Part shown: piece by piece, positions 19,400-32,275 of the stretch | How the letters are laid out: every line of letters begins with the position of its first letter | How positions within the stretch are numbered: the first letter of the stretch is position 1 | DNA from: Gossypium raimondii | Lineage: Eukaryota > Streptophyta > Magnoliopsida > Malvales > Malvaceae | NCBI RefSeq assembly: GCF_025698545.1 | Contig: NC_068565.1 | Span: forward strand, 2,418,001-2,482,000 | DNA length: 64,000 nt | Direction of reading: 5' to 3' | Notes under the pieces: generated by a model | The model's input: the letters and a program-made list of their open reading frames with translations, nothing else | What the model was told of the DNA's origin: nothing | Databases searched by the model: none | Program-made: the position numbers and the translations under genes

Positions 19400-20815
19400 T
19401 AAAAAACTGAAACATTGTTATGCTTAATCATATCACGAAAGGGTTTCATCATCGTCAAAGTCAACCACTACAACTTTTATTAAGAAAGGCTCCTCAAGTT
19501 TCATATGCTTCTTATGTGAGTAACCACTACATCACATTAGGATCCATTGAAATTTTTTTTCAATCACATCCCATAAAATCTCTCAAGACTCTACCACTAA
19601 CTTTATAAAAATAGGACAAAATCTCGTCATATTTTAGTAACAAACTCCATAACTCCACTGTGCCGTGTCCTACATGGTAAGACACTTATTTAAAAAGGGG
19701 TCACACCAAACTTCTTTACATAAACCCCTTTTATCTCTAAGAAGACTTCAAGCACTCATTTGGCTTTTAACTAACCATATTGCCAAATGGTCTCACCATC
19801 GTTAAGGTCAAACACTACAACTTTTACTAGGAAGGGTTTGTCAAATTCAACCACTAAATCACATAAAGATTCACTCAAAAACTTCTCCAATCACATTCTA
19901 TAAAGTCTCTCAGGACTCTACCACTGACTATATAAGAGTAAGACCAAGTCTCATCTAATCACATCTTAGCAAAACATTCAAAACTTCATCGGTTGCATTC
20001 CATGTTCTACACAATAGGATACTTATCTAAAAAGAGTTCATGCCAAGCTCCTCAACATAAACCCCTTTTATCTCTAAAGAAAACTTCAAGCATTCCCTAA
20101 TTATTGAAGCCCTATCGAATCTTTTTCATCCTTTTTCAGCACTCTCAAACTTCCACTAATGACTTTCGGCATCATGATATTTGTGAAATTCAAAAAATTA
20201 TTGATAATATACCAAATGTTAAATTATTTATATATATTATATTGGAGCAATAATGAAGCAAGGTGATGTTCAGCAACATTATGCTAAATGCCCCTCTATG
20301 ACCAACATGTTCTATCAACCAATTCTATCTCGTTTTTATACCCACTAAACCACAAATACAAATTATTTGTTTTCCCAGCATTAAGAATAAATGATTACAC
20401 AAAAAGAGCTGAATAATCCATCACTCGAATCGAATCTATCGTTGAAATTTAAAATGATTATGATTTCTGGCCAAGTAAGGTGCACGTAAGAGTTTTGGTC
20501 TTTGTCGTTTTAAATGGTATAATTTCACTTTCAATCCTTTTGAAATAGAAACAACTCAATTTAACCTTTTTTGGCTTAAATCAAATAGAAAAAATTACAT
20601 TTTTGCCTCCTTCAAAAATTCAAATATTCAATTTAAACCCCAAATACAAAATTTAACATGCATGTTGGGATATTCTGGATGGTAAAGTGAAAGAGAGAGA
20701 AGTTGTAATAATGTGATGTATGGTGGTGATTAAATTTAAGGCATGTGAGGCAATTGGAGAATAATTATTGTCTCAATCACCATCACCAACATGTAAGAAA
20801 TGACAACCTTCTACG
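19400..20815 (+). repeat. Segmental duplicate B with an internal tandem repeat
   Basis: Downstream counterpart of 15021-16545. It holds two tandem units (about 19425-19770 and 19795-20100), each with ACTACAACTTTTA, a CTCTA(C)CACTGAC/TAAC block, a CAT..TCCTACA block and CATAAACCCCTTTTATCTCT. Only one unit is present in copy A. Then come the GAATCTATCGTTGAAA block and the second hairpin. Non-coding. Confidence 0.75.
20661..20793. repeat. Short hairpin locus (copy B)
   Basis: CATGTTGGGATATTCTGGAT (20661) pairs with CAATCACCATCACCAACATG (20774-20793). It is paralogous to 16404-16511; the arms are better conserved than the loop, which is ~25 nt longer here. Confidence 0.6.
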
Positions 20816-22414
20816 GAATTACGAATAATATATATATCTTTGCTAAATAGACATTTACACCTGAAGATTTTGCACCATAGTTTCTAGAAAACATTTTTTT
20901 TAGGCAAAATGTTGACGATTTGATTTTTTTTTTTAATTTATGTAATTATATTTTCTTTTACAAGTGCCTTTTTTTCTCCAACCCGTTTGCTTCTTATTTT
21001 TTGTTTTGTTCAGTGGCGGTGCCAGCCTTCAGGTTGGCTATCGCTCGTTTTTTTCTCTTCCACCAACCTTTTCTTTCTTTTTTCTTCTCATTCACTATAC
21101 ATGTTTTTTTCTCTTTTCAGTTTGTAGATCTGTTTTGTGAGTATCTTTGTTGTCTTCACAAGTTGTGATGGACAGATGATGGTGCATGTCATTCACTAAA
21201 ACTCCACTGGCCACCAGTAATTTTTCTTGGAAAGTGGGTGGCTCTTCGCCAACTTCTTAATCTGTTTCTGTTTTGAAAGTATTTTAGAATAATAAATGAT
21301 TTCACGTTTCGATTTGGACCCGTGTTATCTTAAGTTTTATATATATATATATATATATATTGTTTGTTTTTTCATTGTTTAATAAGTCTTCAGTTTTAGA
21401 AATTTCTGTCTGCTATTGTAGCACGTTTTTTAGTCTTGCTTATGCATGTAATCTTAGTTTTACAAGTGATTTTAGGGATGATTTTCTTGTCGTCCTCCCT
21501 AGTTTGGTGAATGCTTGATTCTTTTGTCGATTTTTTCTCGTCGCTTTGGACCATCCATGACTGATTTCCTTATTGTATTAAGTGCTTGCAATCACTCCAA
21601 ATATATCATGCTTGAGTTGTGACAAAACCATTTGTCAACGTTTAATAATGTTCTATTGATGTTGAGGCTAAAGCTTTTATTGTGTTGGTGAACTTATCCT
21701 TCATCATTTACGACAAGTATTTACTATTTTTTAATGATAGAAACTCTAAATCGATTCATATTAAATTTAAATATATTATGTAATTTGTTTTCGTTCAAAA
21801 TACACTATATAAAAATTTCAACACTTAATTTAATACATTTTATATTTTATATTTTGCCAAAATGGGTCCATTTTCATATAAAATTATTTTAATATAGTGT
21901 TTTTGAATAAATATATATTAAATCTAATTTGAACCAAATTAGAGTTTGTGTCATTATTTAAAATTGTTTTATACTGATATTTATATACTTTATAATTAAT
22001 TTTACATAAAAATATTTTTAATATATAATTAATATGATTCAAAATTAAAAGAAAAACATGTTCAAATTTGATTTATTATGAACTGACGAATAGCTTAAAG
22101 TTTCGAGAGTGTTCATTATCATTCATGGAGTAAATATCATATTTTTTTAATATTTGAAAATTTGTATATTTTTCGTATCTTTTAAAATTTTAAGAAGTTC
22201 TTAAATTTTTTACAAATTTTATAATTTTATTAAAATATAAAAATTTTAATTTTTAAAATATTTTTTAATTGCTTATCTACTTTTAACAAGTAAACCAATT
22301 AGACAAAAAAAAAAATTTAGGGTCGTAAAAGTTAGTTTGCACATGCAAAATTGACGGAGGGAGCAAGACTTTTGTTTTGAACATTAATCTCATTACAAGT
22401 TCTTATCATATCTG
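20816..22414. other. AT-rich spacer, no gene recognised
   Basis: It contains an (AT)n microsatellite at 21339-21361. An 82-residue frame at 20920-21168 is rich in Phe and Leu from T-rich sequence and has no recognisable domain. The part 21420-21720 is less AT-rich and may be old transposon sequence, but no protein motif could be read. Confidence 0.4.
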
Positions 22415-22556
22415 CTCTTTTTTGATACGATACCTACAACTACTCATAACCCCTCCCCAATCTTTAAATAGGAGCATAATGCGTTTCAGTGCACTCGAAT
22501 CCACGTCCTCCGGTACCAACAACAATGCCAATATCCATTAAACTAAAACTCAATCA
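22415..22556 (-). mobile_element. tRNA-derived SINE, family 1 (copy 1)
   Basis: Read on the minus strand it has an A-box-like TTTAGTTTAATGG, a B box GGATTCGAGTGC about 40 nt later, a conserved body (ACTGAAACGCATTATGCTCC) and an A-rich 3' end after TATCGTATC. Homologues in the same orientation lie at 31425-31560 and 47965-48110. Confidence 0.75.
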
Positions 22557-22716
22557 GTTTTTAAATTAAAAAAAATATAAAAATCAAATATCTCAAAATT
22601 ACAGAGACTAAATTTTAAATTCGAAAAGAGTGTAAATTTAAAGATATTCTCTCAAAAAGATGAATATTATTTGAACTCATATGCAATAATAAAATAAATA
22701 ATATTTTTTATCAATA

Positions 22717-22754
<38 letters not shown>

Positions 22755-24306
22755 ACTAATTGTTTGTTAAAAGCAAAGGACAAAAATAACAATAAAGCAC
22801 AGATAACTATATACCAACCTTAATGTATAGCTTGCTATACAATGTATCTATCCATCACTAATTTAACATTATATTATGGTGTCACATGCAATTTATTCAA
22901 CTTCCAAACTTCTTATTATTAACCTCTATTTTTTTTATAAATTATTTTATGGAAAGTAGTATTGTGCATCACCGACATTTTTCTATATAATATTTAATAA
23001 TTTTAAAATTTAATTAAAAATATTTATTATTGAATTGATAACGTTGCGTTAAAATTGAAGTTTTGAAAATTTTGAGGTTATAAATTTCAATTAATTAACT
23101 ATTAATCCGAGTTTATGTAAATGTGCGGATTCTTTTTATTGATTTTTTGGTTAATTATTTATTCTGATTGATTGAGATTATTTTATAAGAATGATTGGGT
23201 TAGCTATTAAGTCTAATAAGTTGAAATTATTCTGTAATTTCAATTTTATATATAATATGTGGATTCTCTCCTAATTAGCTACTAATTTGGATTAATTGAA
23301 ATTATTTTGTAATCGGTGGTGTGAATGAGGTATTGGCTGTTATAAGCTACTCTAGTTCGACTTGAAAAAAAATTTAAATTCGATTTGATAATTACCGAGT
23401 CGCGCTCGAACAATAGGTCGAGCGAGCTGAATTCAAGCTTAGTATTACTCAAATGGCTCGTGAGCCTTATCAAGCTTTTCATTTTAGTATATATTTTAAA
23501 TAGTTTAAATTATTAAATTATGTTGTTTTTCTTAATATTTATTATTAACCCTAAGCTTAATTATCAAGTTGAATTCGAGCTTTAATACGCACAAGCTTAA
23601 TCGAGTTCGAGTTTGAGCTTTAAAATAAATAAATAAAATTTTTAAAATAGTCCCAAAATAATTAAAATCCAAATTAGAAAAAAAAACTATTATTAGAATT
23701 GGATGAAAAGTCAAAAAGAAAAAAAAGCAAAGATTTTATATACAGAAGTGGATGCCTCAACTTGATTAATTACAGTTATTTTCAGTAGAGGCAGAAAGCA
23801 TTTTCAGAATATAGGGAAAAAAAGTGCTCAAATGAAGATAATGAAAATGAAGGGAAAATAAATGCAAAACCCCCTGAAATTGGAATAAAATTAAAGTTAA
23901 AGTACATGTAATATTCTTTGTTTTTTTTTTTTTTTGGGTGATGGATTGAATCAATTGAACTAAGGACACCAATTACATGTGTGAAGCAGAGGTCGGATTC
24001 GTTTTGGAAGAAATTTTTGTAGCATTGACTGTCAAAATCGATGGACCCCTCAATGGTGAAGGATATTGTGCATGGGGTATTTGTGCTCGATTCTATCTCA
24101 TGACTCCACGAAGAGTCTTGAGGGGTTCAAAGAGTGGGAATGCTTAACACACAAAGGAAACGTGAACATTTACTTTTTGTGGGGTTTAAACTCATGCCCT
24201 TATATGGCATTAGTGGTATGACAAAAACTTCTTCTATAATGAGTTAAACCTCCCTCAACGATACTTATATTAAAATCAATTTAATCAATTAAAAATCAAT
24301 AAAAAA
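22557..24306. other. AT-rich spacer with decayed repeats
   Basis: An (AT)n microsatellite is at 22721-22749. The part 23335-23620 contains palindrome-like CGAGCTCGA/TCAAGCTT motifs (for example AGGTCGAGCGAGCTGAATTC) also found in psbR intron 1 (46020-46230) and at 63850-63960, suggesting a shared decayed repeat. The part 24180-24260 may be another short element. No coding exon. Confidence 0.45.
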
Positions 24307-24833
24307 GGTAAATTAAAGGGCAAACTACACCATTGGTCGCTAAATTATAAGTAAGTTTTCGTTTTAATCATTTAACTAAAATAAGTTACAATTTAGTCAT
24401 TAAACTATTCCAAAAAATTTTATTTAAGTCACTGAGTTGTTAAGTTTTTTTTTTTTAAATTCCACCAACAAGCTTCAAGTAACAATTTGACGACCGGTAC
24501 AATGGATCAGTACTCATTGACAAGTAGAACATACTTTATATCCAAGTCGATTTGACAATCAATGTCAGAGATAAGAGAAAAAAGTTATTTGAGTTTTGGT
24601 TCGCAGATTCATAACGTCCAAAGATGTTTCATGAAAAAAATTGAACTACAGAAAAACAGGAAAAAGAGAGCTTTCGATTAGTGCAAGTAGTGAGTGTAAA
24701 CAGAGAAAGTCATATAGCATCAATTTAACCAACATGGTGACTTAAATGAAAACTTTTGAATAGTTCAATGACCAAAACAAAACTTACCTATAGTTTAATG
24801 ACTAATGGTTTAATTTGCCCAAATTAAAAAACA
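24307..24833. mobile_element. MITE with ~100 bp terminal inverted repeats
   Basis: The left arm (GGGCAAACTACACCATTGGT, ATTATAAGTAAGTTTTCGTT, TTTATTTAAGTCACTGAG) is mirrored by the right arm, whose reverse complement reads GGGCAAATTAAACCATTAGT, ACTATAGGTAAGTTTTG and TTTCATTTAAGTCACC. It is ~525 bp and non-coding. Confidence 0.85.
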
Positions 24834-25009
24834 AATTATTTTCAACTTTCCAATTATATTCTTTTCGTTTTGAGCTTTGGCTGCTCTGGGAATATCCCAT
24901 AAAAAGAATGGTAAATTTTTTCTAATATGGTGATGGAATATAATAACAACACATCATCTTTCGTCATTTAACTCCAATAAATTCCAATCCATTAAAATAA
25001 GAAATTACA

Positions 25010-25205
25010 GGGAGTATTCTTCGTTTTTCTAGCCTTCGACACATGAAAAGGAATAATAACAATTCTCTGCATTTCGTAAGTCTATTAAAAGAGTAGATAC
25101 TTATCACAACTTTTAAAGCTACTCCATATCCAAAAAAAAAATCGAACCCTCAATCATAGATTAGGATATGATTAGGATAAGAGAGACCTTGCCATCTCAC
25201 TTAAT
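25010..25205 (-). mobile_element. tRNA-derived SINE-like element, family 2 (copy 1)
   Basis: On the minus strand an A-box-like AAGTGAGATGGCAAGG is followed by a B box GAGGGTTCGATTT, then a body with CTACTCTTTTAATAGACTTA and ACGAAATGCAGAG. It aligns with 61495-61680 in the same orientation, with a fragment near 16930. Confidence 0.65.
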
Positions 25206-25641
25206 TTCAGTGATTATAATTATACAACTTTTAAATCAGCCATGTTAGCATGAATACAAATATTGGATATGGATATATATAATTATACATACTCGATAAA
25301 CATGTATGAATTTTTAAACGATCATACCACCATAACTGCATATAAATATATGTTGAACTTAAATATCGAATACGAATAATTAAGTAGAAGAATGTTTCAG
25401 ACATTTGGATCAATATACAAGCAGATCAATTTTGATCTTGATTTCTCCTTTGATTTCATCTCCAAATTTGATGAAAACTTGGGCATTTTGCTGATCAGCC
25501 CCCATGTTTTTTCTTTTGCTTTCCACCTTCAAAACACCATTATACTCCATTGTTGGAGGCATGGTATAGTGTTTTTTTTTTTCTCTTCTGGAAGGAAAAG
25601 CAGAGAAAATTTCTTCATTAAAAATGCCCTTTTTCAGATTT
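25206..25641. other. 3' flank of the DnaJ gene
   Basis: AT-rich sequence, probably containing the DnaJ 3' UTR. The 25392-25694 plus-strand frame is an antisense shadow of the last DnaJ exon and its flank. Confidence 0.4.
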
Positions 25642-28600
25642 TCAGGTTGAAGATCTTCTCCATTGCTTTTTACTTTTCTTCTGAGGCAATTTAAACGGAC
25701 TCCAGCTCTTTCTACGTTTAGAGGTTTCGCAAAAGAGACCGGATGCCAAGGCTTGTTGTAGCCATAACTCGAATTCTTCTTCATCTTCGTCGATCATTTC
25801 AGCATCCAAATCCCAAGGATATCGGCTCGACTTTGATCTTTGGGTCTTTTCTAAACCAACCATGTTTACATGGAAGCTAGGCCGATGCGTGTTTGGTCTA
25901 CAAGCCATTCTCTGCAACAAACCATCAATGATAAGTTATACGTCATGAAAACAAAGGTCAACTTAGATGCATGTTCGATTTACATAAAATCTTAAAGAGG
26001 AAGATTCTTAGGGGATAAAGACCAGACCCTTTGTTTTTCGGTTGTACGTTATACGTCAAAACTGTATCTGATCTTCAGAATTATCTTTAAAATTGGATTT
26101 CAATCATTTAATTAACGAGAAATGGACCCGAACTTTAAAATGATTGGATTTGAATCATTTAACTAACAAGCCAGCTCACACTTGCACATTATGACACATA
26201 CATACACATGCATGTTGGAACATAACATGAACCACTGACCTGACAGATAGCCCATTCTGAAACATCAAAGATCTTGCTTTCAGCACAAACAAAAGCCCGT
26301 GGTATTTCCGCCTAAAAGACAGCAAACATATCAAACTGCTAAATAGCCAATTCAAGACATTTTAGTATAGGATAAGCTCATTATCTTGTGTTTTTAACTT
26401 CAAACAAATAGTAAAAATCGTCAACGGTGACAAAAGAACATCCACAACTCAATGGTCATACCAAATTCAGTTGAATCAATCAACGTTGTAAATCAAACGG
26501 ATCAAAGCTTTTGCACCAACTAACAAGGAACTTACTTTTTGAGGCCTATCAAACACCAAGGAACCTTTGTACTCAACCCATCCATCTCCGTCTTTGGCTT
26601 GATGATATTGACAGCAATCCTGAAGCCAAACTAATCTCAGAAATTTACAAAATGCATTTAGGGATAATGAAATGAGTTTCTAGACGTGTTTGTTAATGTG
26701 CTTGTCTTTTTGTGCTTCCATGCAAGCCTATTTTAGTGCGCAAGAGAACAAAGTTTGACTATTGCCTTAAACAGCATTATGGAACCATGCCTTGAGAGAG
26801 GCTCTAGGACAAGGTGTCGTAACATTTACAGTTTTCTTAAGTTATTTGCAGCCATTATTCCAATCTCAAAAGGCTTATGCCTTAAAGGTTTAATGGTTAA
26901 GACTTATTCCGTTCCAAGAATCAAAAAGTTACGCTTTTCAAAAGATAGGCTTTGACATAACAGAAAGTAGAGAAAGTCTGACCTGACACCATCTAGCCTT
27001 GGCCTTGTTCCTATTTGTGCAAACCCATATATGTGAATTACCACACTTGGTGCACTGTATACGCCTCGATTCTTCAGAGCGGTGATCTGAAGTAGCCTGC
27101 TGAAAGGAGAAAACGTTGAAAGATAATTAGTTTTATACGACAACTCAGTATCATTAAACTGATTAGGAATGACATCAATATGGATAAAATAAATACATTT
27201 TTTTCCAGTTTGCTTAAAAATCCAGATCTTTCTACAAATATAATATAACAAACAGCAAGAGAGCAAAACTGAGTCATAAGAACACTGAAGCTAGATTCAA
27301 AATATATCACCCAGTCGTTGCTTTTTAGTATAAACTCCAATGTAAAAAATTGAACTGCAAGGAAATATATAATAATGCAAGAAAAACAAAATGGAGTAAC
27401 TTCAATTCAAACTACCTGGCGTGTAGAGCTATGGGACTTTTGACAGACACTCCTAGTTTTGGATTCTTCCTTTCTCAATTGCTCATCGTAGTCCTTCTTT
27501 TTCGTGGAATCTGAAAGGACCTATAAATCCACACCAACGTAAGCTGTGAAAAGAAGTCCTGATTGCCCGAACCGTTGACATTGTTCAACTTTAGTTTGAG
27601 ATAATAGGAACTCAAAATGAAAAATGATGCAAATATAGTAACAATAATGATATGAACGTGGTTGCTCACCTCATAAGCACATTGAAGTTTCTTAAATGAT
27701 TCACTTGCTAAAGGACTTCCCATGTTTTTGTCAGGATGTACAAGCATGGCCTATCAAAATAGAATCCCAAGATAATAAATTGAGAAAACTAGGGTATACT
27801 CAAAAAATGGGATGTACAAATGCGTTAAGGCTTCTTTCGGGATAGTATCTACCTTTTTCCGGTATTCCTTTTTCAGGATTCCAGAGTCAATTTTTATATG
27901 CCGAGGGAACCCCAATGCTTCATAATGATCCGTGCTATTCAATATTCTTTTCATTTCATCAGTCGAACTCGTATCTTCCTTGACCACCCTTTTCGCAGAA
28001 AACTCCTTTTGGTTTATAACTGATGTAGTAGCAGATGTGCTCGATGACTTGCATGAATACACCTTCTGCGGTTCATCAGAGGGAATAGAGTATTCACATT
28101 GTCCGGGCAAATCATCTTCCATAACTGGTTTGGGTTCCTTTTGCTCTTCAAAGTGCATGTTTTCATTCACGTTATCAAAACATTTCAGCAAATAATCCGC
28201 TACATCGTTCGATAGAAATGCAAGGTTTATTGATAGAAAAACACCAATCCACCCAACTCGAATTTTGACACAATACACAGAGTACACAGTCGCTATTAAG
28301 ACTATCAATCTCGCATGGCTTAAGGAGAACAAATAACCTGTGCAGATACATATAACTCCATCAAACAAGTGTAAGCATAAAGAATCTTCCAAAATGAGAT
28401 ACAATTCATACCCCGTTTAGCATTGAGAACATAAAATAAATATGTATATCTAAAGTAAATTCACATGCTAGCCAGACATTAGATGACAGTATATGGATTA
28501 CATAAAGTAGTACTCTTTTGCATACATTAAAGGCCAGGTAAGAGCTTTGGTTGATCACCGAGAATTATCAAATGGGTAATAGATAATGGATAGTCACAGG

Positions 28601-30124
28601 AAATCCTCAGAATCATCATTCATGAACAAGCTCGATAAAAAGAAAGCCATAATCCATTTTCATACAGCTTAAGGTGGATAATTTTGTGAAAATAAACTAT
28701 TTCTCAAACAGAAAACATATGATTAGCTATAGTTGCAGATGTCACCGAAACCATAGATAGAGCTATCCATGTGTCATGTGGATATGAAAATAAAATAAGA
28801 AAAAAGTAGGAACGCCATATTACCAACAGGAAAATTTCACTCAATAGAGCAAAAAACAAGCCATACCTCCAACTATAAATAATGTTCCTGTTATCCAAAA
28901 GTTAGCATACATCCATAATACCAAAATGCCGAACAGTCCTACAATAAAGAGGCCAGGTGTGTAACCCAAGTACTGAACAGCAGCTCCAGCAGCTCCCTGA
29001 AACAAACGAGACCGGACTGTCAGCATCATTCTAAAATTTCTCGTTGTGCACTGATAAGATCGATGCCATAAAGTAGAATAAAGTTGGAACGGGATAGCAT
29101 AAATCCACCTAAGTCTTAGAAAAACCTAAACATTACATGTTTACCCGAACATATGGAAAATATCCACAATTAACAACCTCTTGGTAACTTTTTGCTCCTT
29201 CAATTTCATGTCCGGTCATCAAAGAAAATGCTATCAAACAGAATAACATAACTTGTAGGGTCGAAAAGAAGATTTTTAACTTCCCTGAGGTCATTTTGTA
29301 GTGCAAGCGATGGCTCATTCGAGATTAAGTATTTATGCATAAATAGTTTATGACAAAAGAAACAAGGCCGGATATTCAAGAACAACAGCCTGAGGATAAT
29401 ATTCAAGGATCTCTAATAAATATATATACATACATACATGTATATATCATACATTTTGATATATCTTACTTCAGGGTATGATTTCCAATCAACACAACCA
29501 TCAGATTGTAGAAATGAAACTTTTAAGCTAAAATTCAAGCATCTTTGCTAAGAATCTAACCTAATAAACACATCAAATCAGCATCGAAAAATCAAGCTTA
29601 ATTCTATGACCTTATCAAACAAATTTCAAAGATAGATCAAGGTTGACAAGCATAAAATCCAAATAAATCAATCATCTCAACTTCATTTTGAGTAAATTGC
29701 AATCGTTTTCAACCCCCCCCCAATCAACAAGCCATATGAAATCAACAAGCAGCTATCCCAAAATAAAAGCAAAACACAAGATTTTAAGGAAACAACACAT
29801 TACCATGCTTAAAAGCACATAAAGCAAGCAGGACATGGAAGTCAAGCTAAGGAAACAACTCCACATTATTACAAGCAAAGAAGCCGAACCCAATCTGCTA
29901 CACGATTGAAACCCTCTCACTAAACAATCTATCCAATAAACCAAAACCAGCTTCAAAAACTTGCAGAAACCAACACATCCACTACAAACCATTGGCCAAT
30001 GCCTCTCCATTAACAACCCCATTTTATCTCTACAATAAGTAACCGCCGTTTTGGCCTTGGAATAAACATGTTTCTGAGATTCTAACCATTTAAAACCTTG
30101 CTTAAAAAGCCCTATATCCTCCAT
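25642..30124 (-). CDS. Membrane DnaJ protein with Jiv domain (DNAJC14-like)
   Basis: A J-domain co-chaperone expected to stimulate Hsp70 at a membrane, most likely the ER. Exons, 5' to 3': 30124-29804, 28996-28867, 28337-27853, 27750-27670, 27520-27416, 27096-26983, 26619-26536, 26311-26240, 25911-25642. They join in frame to 553 residues. Several hydrophobic segments occupy ~70-200. The J domain is ~287-352 with the essential HPD at 317-319. Residues 375-464 resemble the Jiv/Jiv90 module of DNAJC14, with paired cysteines CTKCGN and ARWCQ-DCCQYHQAKDG. The C-terminal tail is acidic (DEDEEEFELW) then strongly basic. Length and order match Arabidopsis At1g16680/At1g79030 as recalled. Client proteins are unknown. 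Confidence 0.9.
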
Positions 30125-31424
30125 TCTCCCCCACTTTTAAAAAAACTCTTTGGATCCACCTCAAAAAAAGATCAAGTTTTTAACAAGAAAATGGAGAGAG
30201 GAAAAAAACCCATTTGTTTCATTTCCTTCTTACTAATTTAAGGAAAGAACAAGAAATACCCATCAAAGGAATTGCAGTTGAGAGAGTAAATTCGATCACG
30301 ATGGGTTCATTCATTCAACCCCAAATTTTTTTTTTTTTTGCTTCACATGTAAGCTTCGGGAAAAAAAGGGATTTAAAAAAAGAAAAAGGACAAAAGATTG
30401 AAGCAAATTATGCCCCTTTTTTTTGTACTCTGGAAAAACTGGAACTAAATACTAAGACTAAAAAAGCATTAGTAAAGCAAAAAAAAAATGATAAGGTCAG
30501 TTGAGTTGGGTGGGAGTGAGTAAAAGCTAAAAATTAAATTAAAGAAAAAAGGATAAAATTTTGGGGGTTTTTAATGGGAAAACAAACAAAACCTAATGAT
30601 TTATAACATAAACATTAAACAGGTTTTATTTATTTATTTCCTTTTTTGGTGATTATTATTTTGGGAGGTTTTTTATGTGGGTGCTCGTGAAAAAGGGGGT
30701 CTGCTCTGTTTTCTGAGTCGAAAAAAAAAAGGTGGAAAAAAGGTGGTTGAAAAAAGACGGAGGGATGAATGAGTGAGTGAGGTAAAGCTTTTTTTCACAC
30801 AGCTAAACTTCAACTCGGAAACTCACTCATTAGAGATTAGACATTAGAGACATATTAGGCAAAGACAAGGAAGGGTTGAGGACCCACTTGTTTTTAACAT
30901 CATGAAACTATGAACATGATATATGAAATGAGATGCTGCTGCTGTCATTTTATATTTGTTTTCTAATTAATGAATTTGATTCATTTTATACATGATTGTT
31001 TAAATTGAATCGAAACGATCAATTCAAGAATCGACTGGTCTGAAGAAAGGCATCGGATCAGTTGGGAAATCGAGAATAAGATCAATTGAACCATAATTTT
31101 TTTAAGAATTTTATTTTTCATAAAATTTTCATAATTTTTTTAATTAAACTGAGCTGATGGACTAAAACAGTTAAACTAATAAACTAGTATCCTAATCACT
31201 TCAACCATAAGTCTAATTTTAAAAATCTTAATTTTAACTATTTAAAATAATTAAAATATATTATTTTATAATTAAATTTAAATAATTTTTTTTAAAAGGA
31301 AACAGACCATTTGTAAATTCAGTTTAGACCTGAAAATTTTTGATTTAATCTCGACTCAACTCATAAACACTTTTATAATGAAATTAAATTGTTATTTTAT
31401 TATTTTAATAACTTATAATTTTAT
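30125..31424. other. Upstream flank of the DnaJ gene and spacer
   Basis: The first ~700 bp, with purine-rich and T-rich tracts, probably hold the DnaJ leader and promoter; no TATA box was singled out. The part 31000-31190 has decayed GAATCGA/AACTGA-type repeat sequence. No gene on either strand. Confidence 0.4.
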
Positions 31425-31560
31425 ATTTTTTTTATACCATGCTTAGAACTACCAATAGCGCATAGGATAATACGCTTCAGCATACTCGAACCCACATTCT
31501 TTTGCACTGACAACAATGTGAATACTAATTGAGCTAAGACTCGTTATAATTTTTGAAACC
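31425..31560 (-). mobile_element. tRNA-derived SINE, family 1 (copy 2)
   Basis: Minus strand: A box CTTAGCTCAATTAGTATTC and B box GGGTTCGAGTATGC at tRNA-like spacing, body with CTGAAGCGTATTATCC, and an A-rich tail (GGTATAAAAAAAATAT). The clearest of the three copies for promoter boxes. Confidence 0.8.
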
Positions 31561-31769
31561 AGCTATATGCAATTTTACTATTTTAGTGGTTAAAGCCATG
31601 GTGGTTGGTTCAATTATTTTATTTGTATATATATTTATTTTTTTTAATATTTATTGGTTTATTTAAATCAATTTTATTCATGTATATAATGAACTTAATA
31701 TTCTTTTTGTTTTCTTTGATCAGCAGGTTTACCTTTGTCATTATTGTTTAATTTTATATTTCATCTTTA

Positions 31770-32275
31770 AAATAAGGTTTTATTGACGTTTTAGTCCCCC
31801 AAACTTTTCCCATTGTCCCAAATAGGTACCTAAGCTTTTTTTTTTTTTTGGCCTAAATAGATACCTGAACTTTGACTCACCGATACCAAAGCACCAAATT
31901 CTGAAAAATGGAAATCGTTTTCCGAAACCTAAAACCTAATTCTATGGAGAAGATGAAGCTCAAAACAGATGAGGTTTAAGGATATGGGGTGCAAACCCTA
32001 TTGTTTGGGGGGGGGGGGAGAATATGGTCTTTTTACCTTATGTTACTTTATAAAAGTAAAATATGTATGTATTTTAAATATTTTATTTTTTATTTGTATT
32101 TGTATAAATAATTTATTTATTTCTTTTAAAACACGTGTCGAAGCCGAATTGGTCAGGTAACTTTTTCCAAACGGACAGAGTTAAAATTCAGGTACCTATT
32201 TGGGATAAAAGAATTTAGGGTACCTAGTTGGGAAAATGAGAAAAGTTTGAGGATTAAAATGTGATTAAACCTTTA
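31770..32275. mobile_element. MITE with TTTTAGTCCCC-type inverted ends
   Basis: The left arm (TTTTAGTCCCCCAAACTTTT, CCCAAATAGGTACCT, AGATACCTGAACTTTGAC) is mirrored on the right (reverse complement: TTTTAATCCTCAAACTTTTC, CCCAAATAGGTACCTGAATT). It is ~500 bp, includes a run of 11 G near 32010, and is non-coding. Confidence 0.8.

Noticed and set aside
20920-21168. 82-codon Phe-rich frame
   Set aside because: Composition is explained by T-rich DNA; no recognisable motif.
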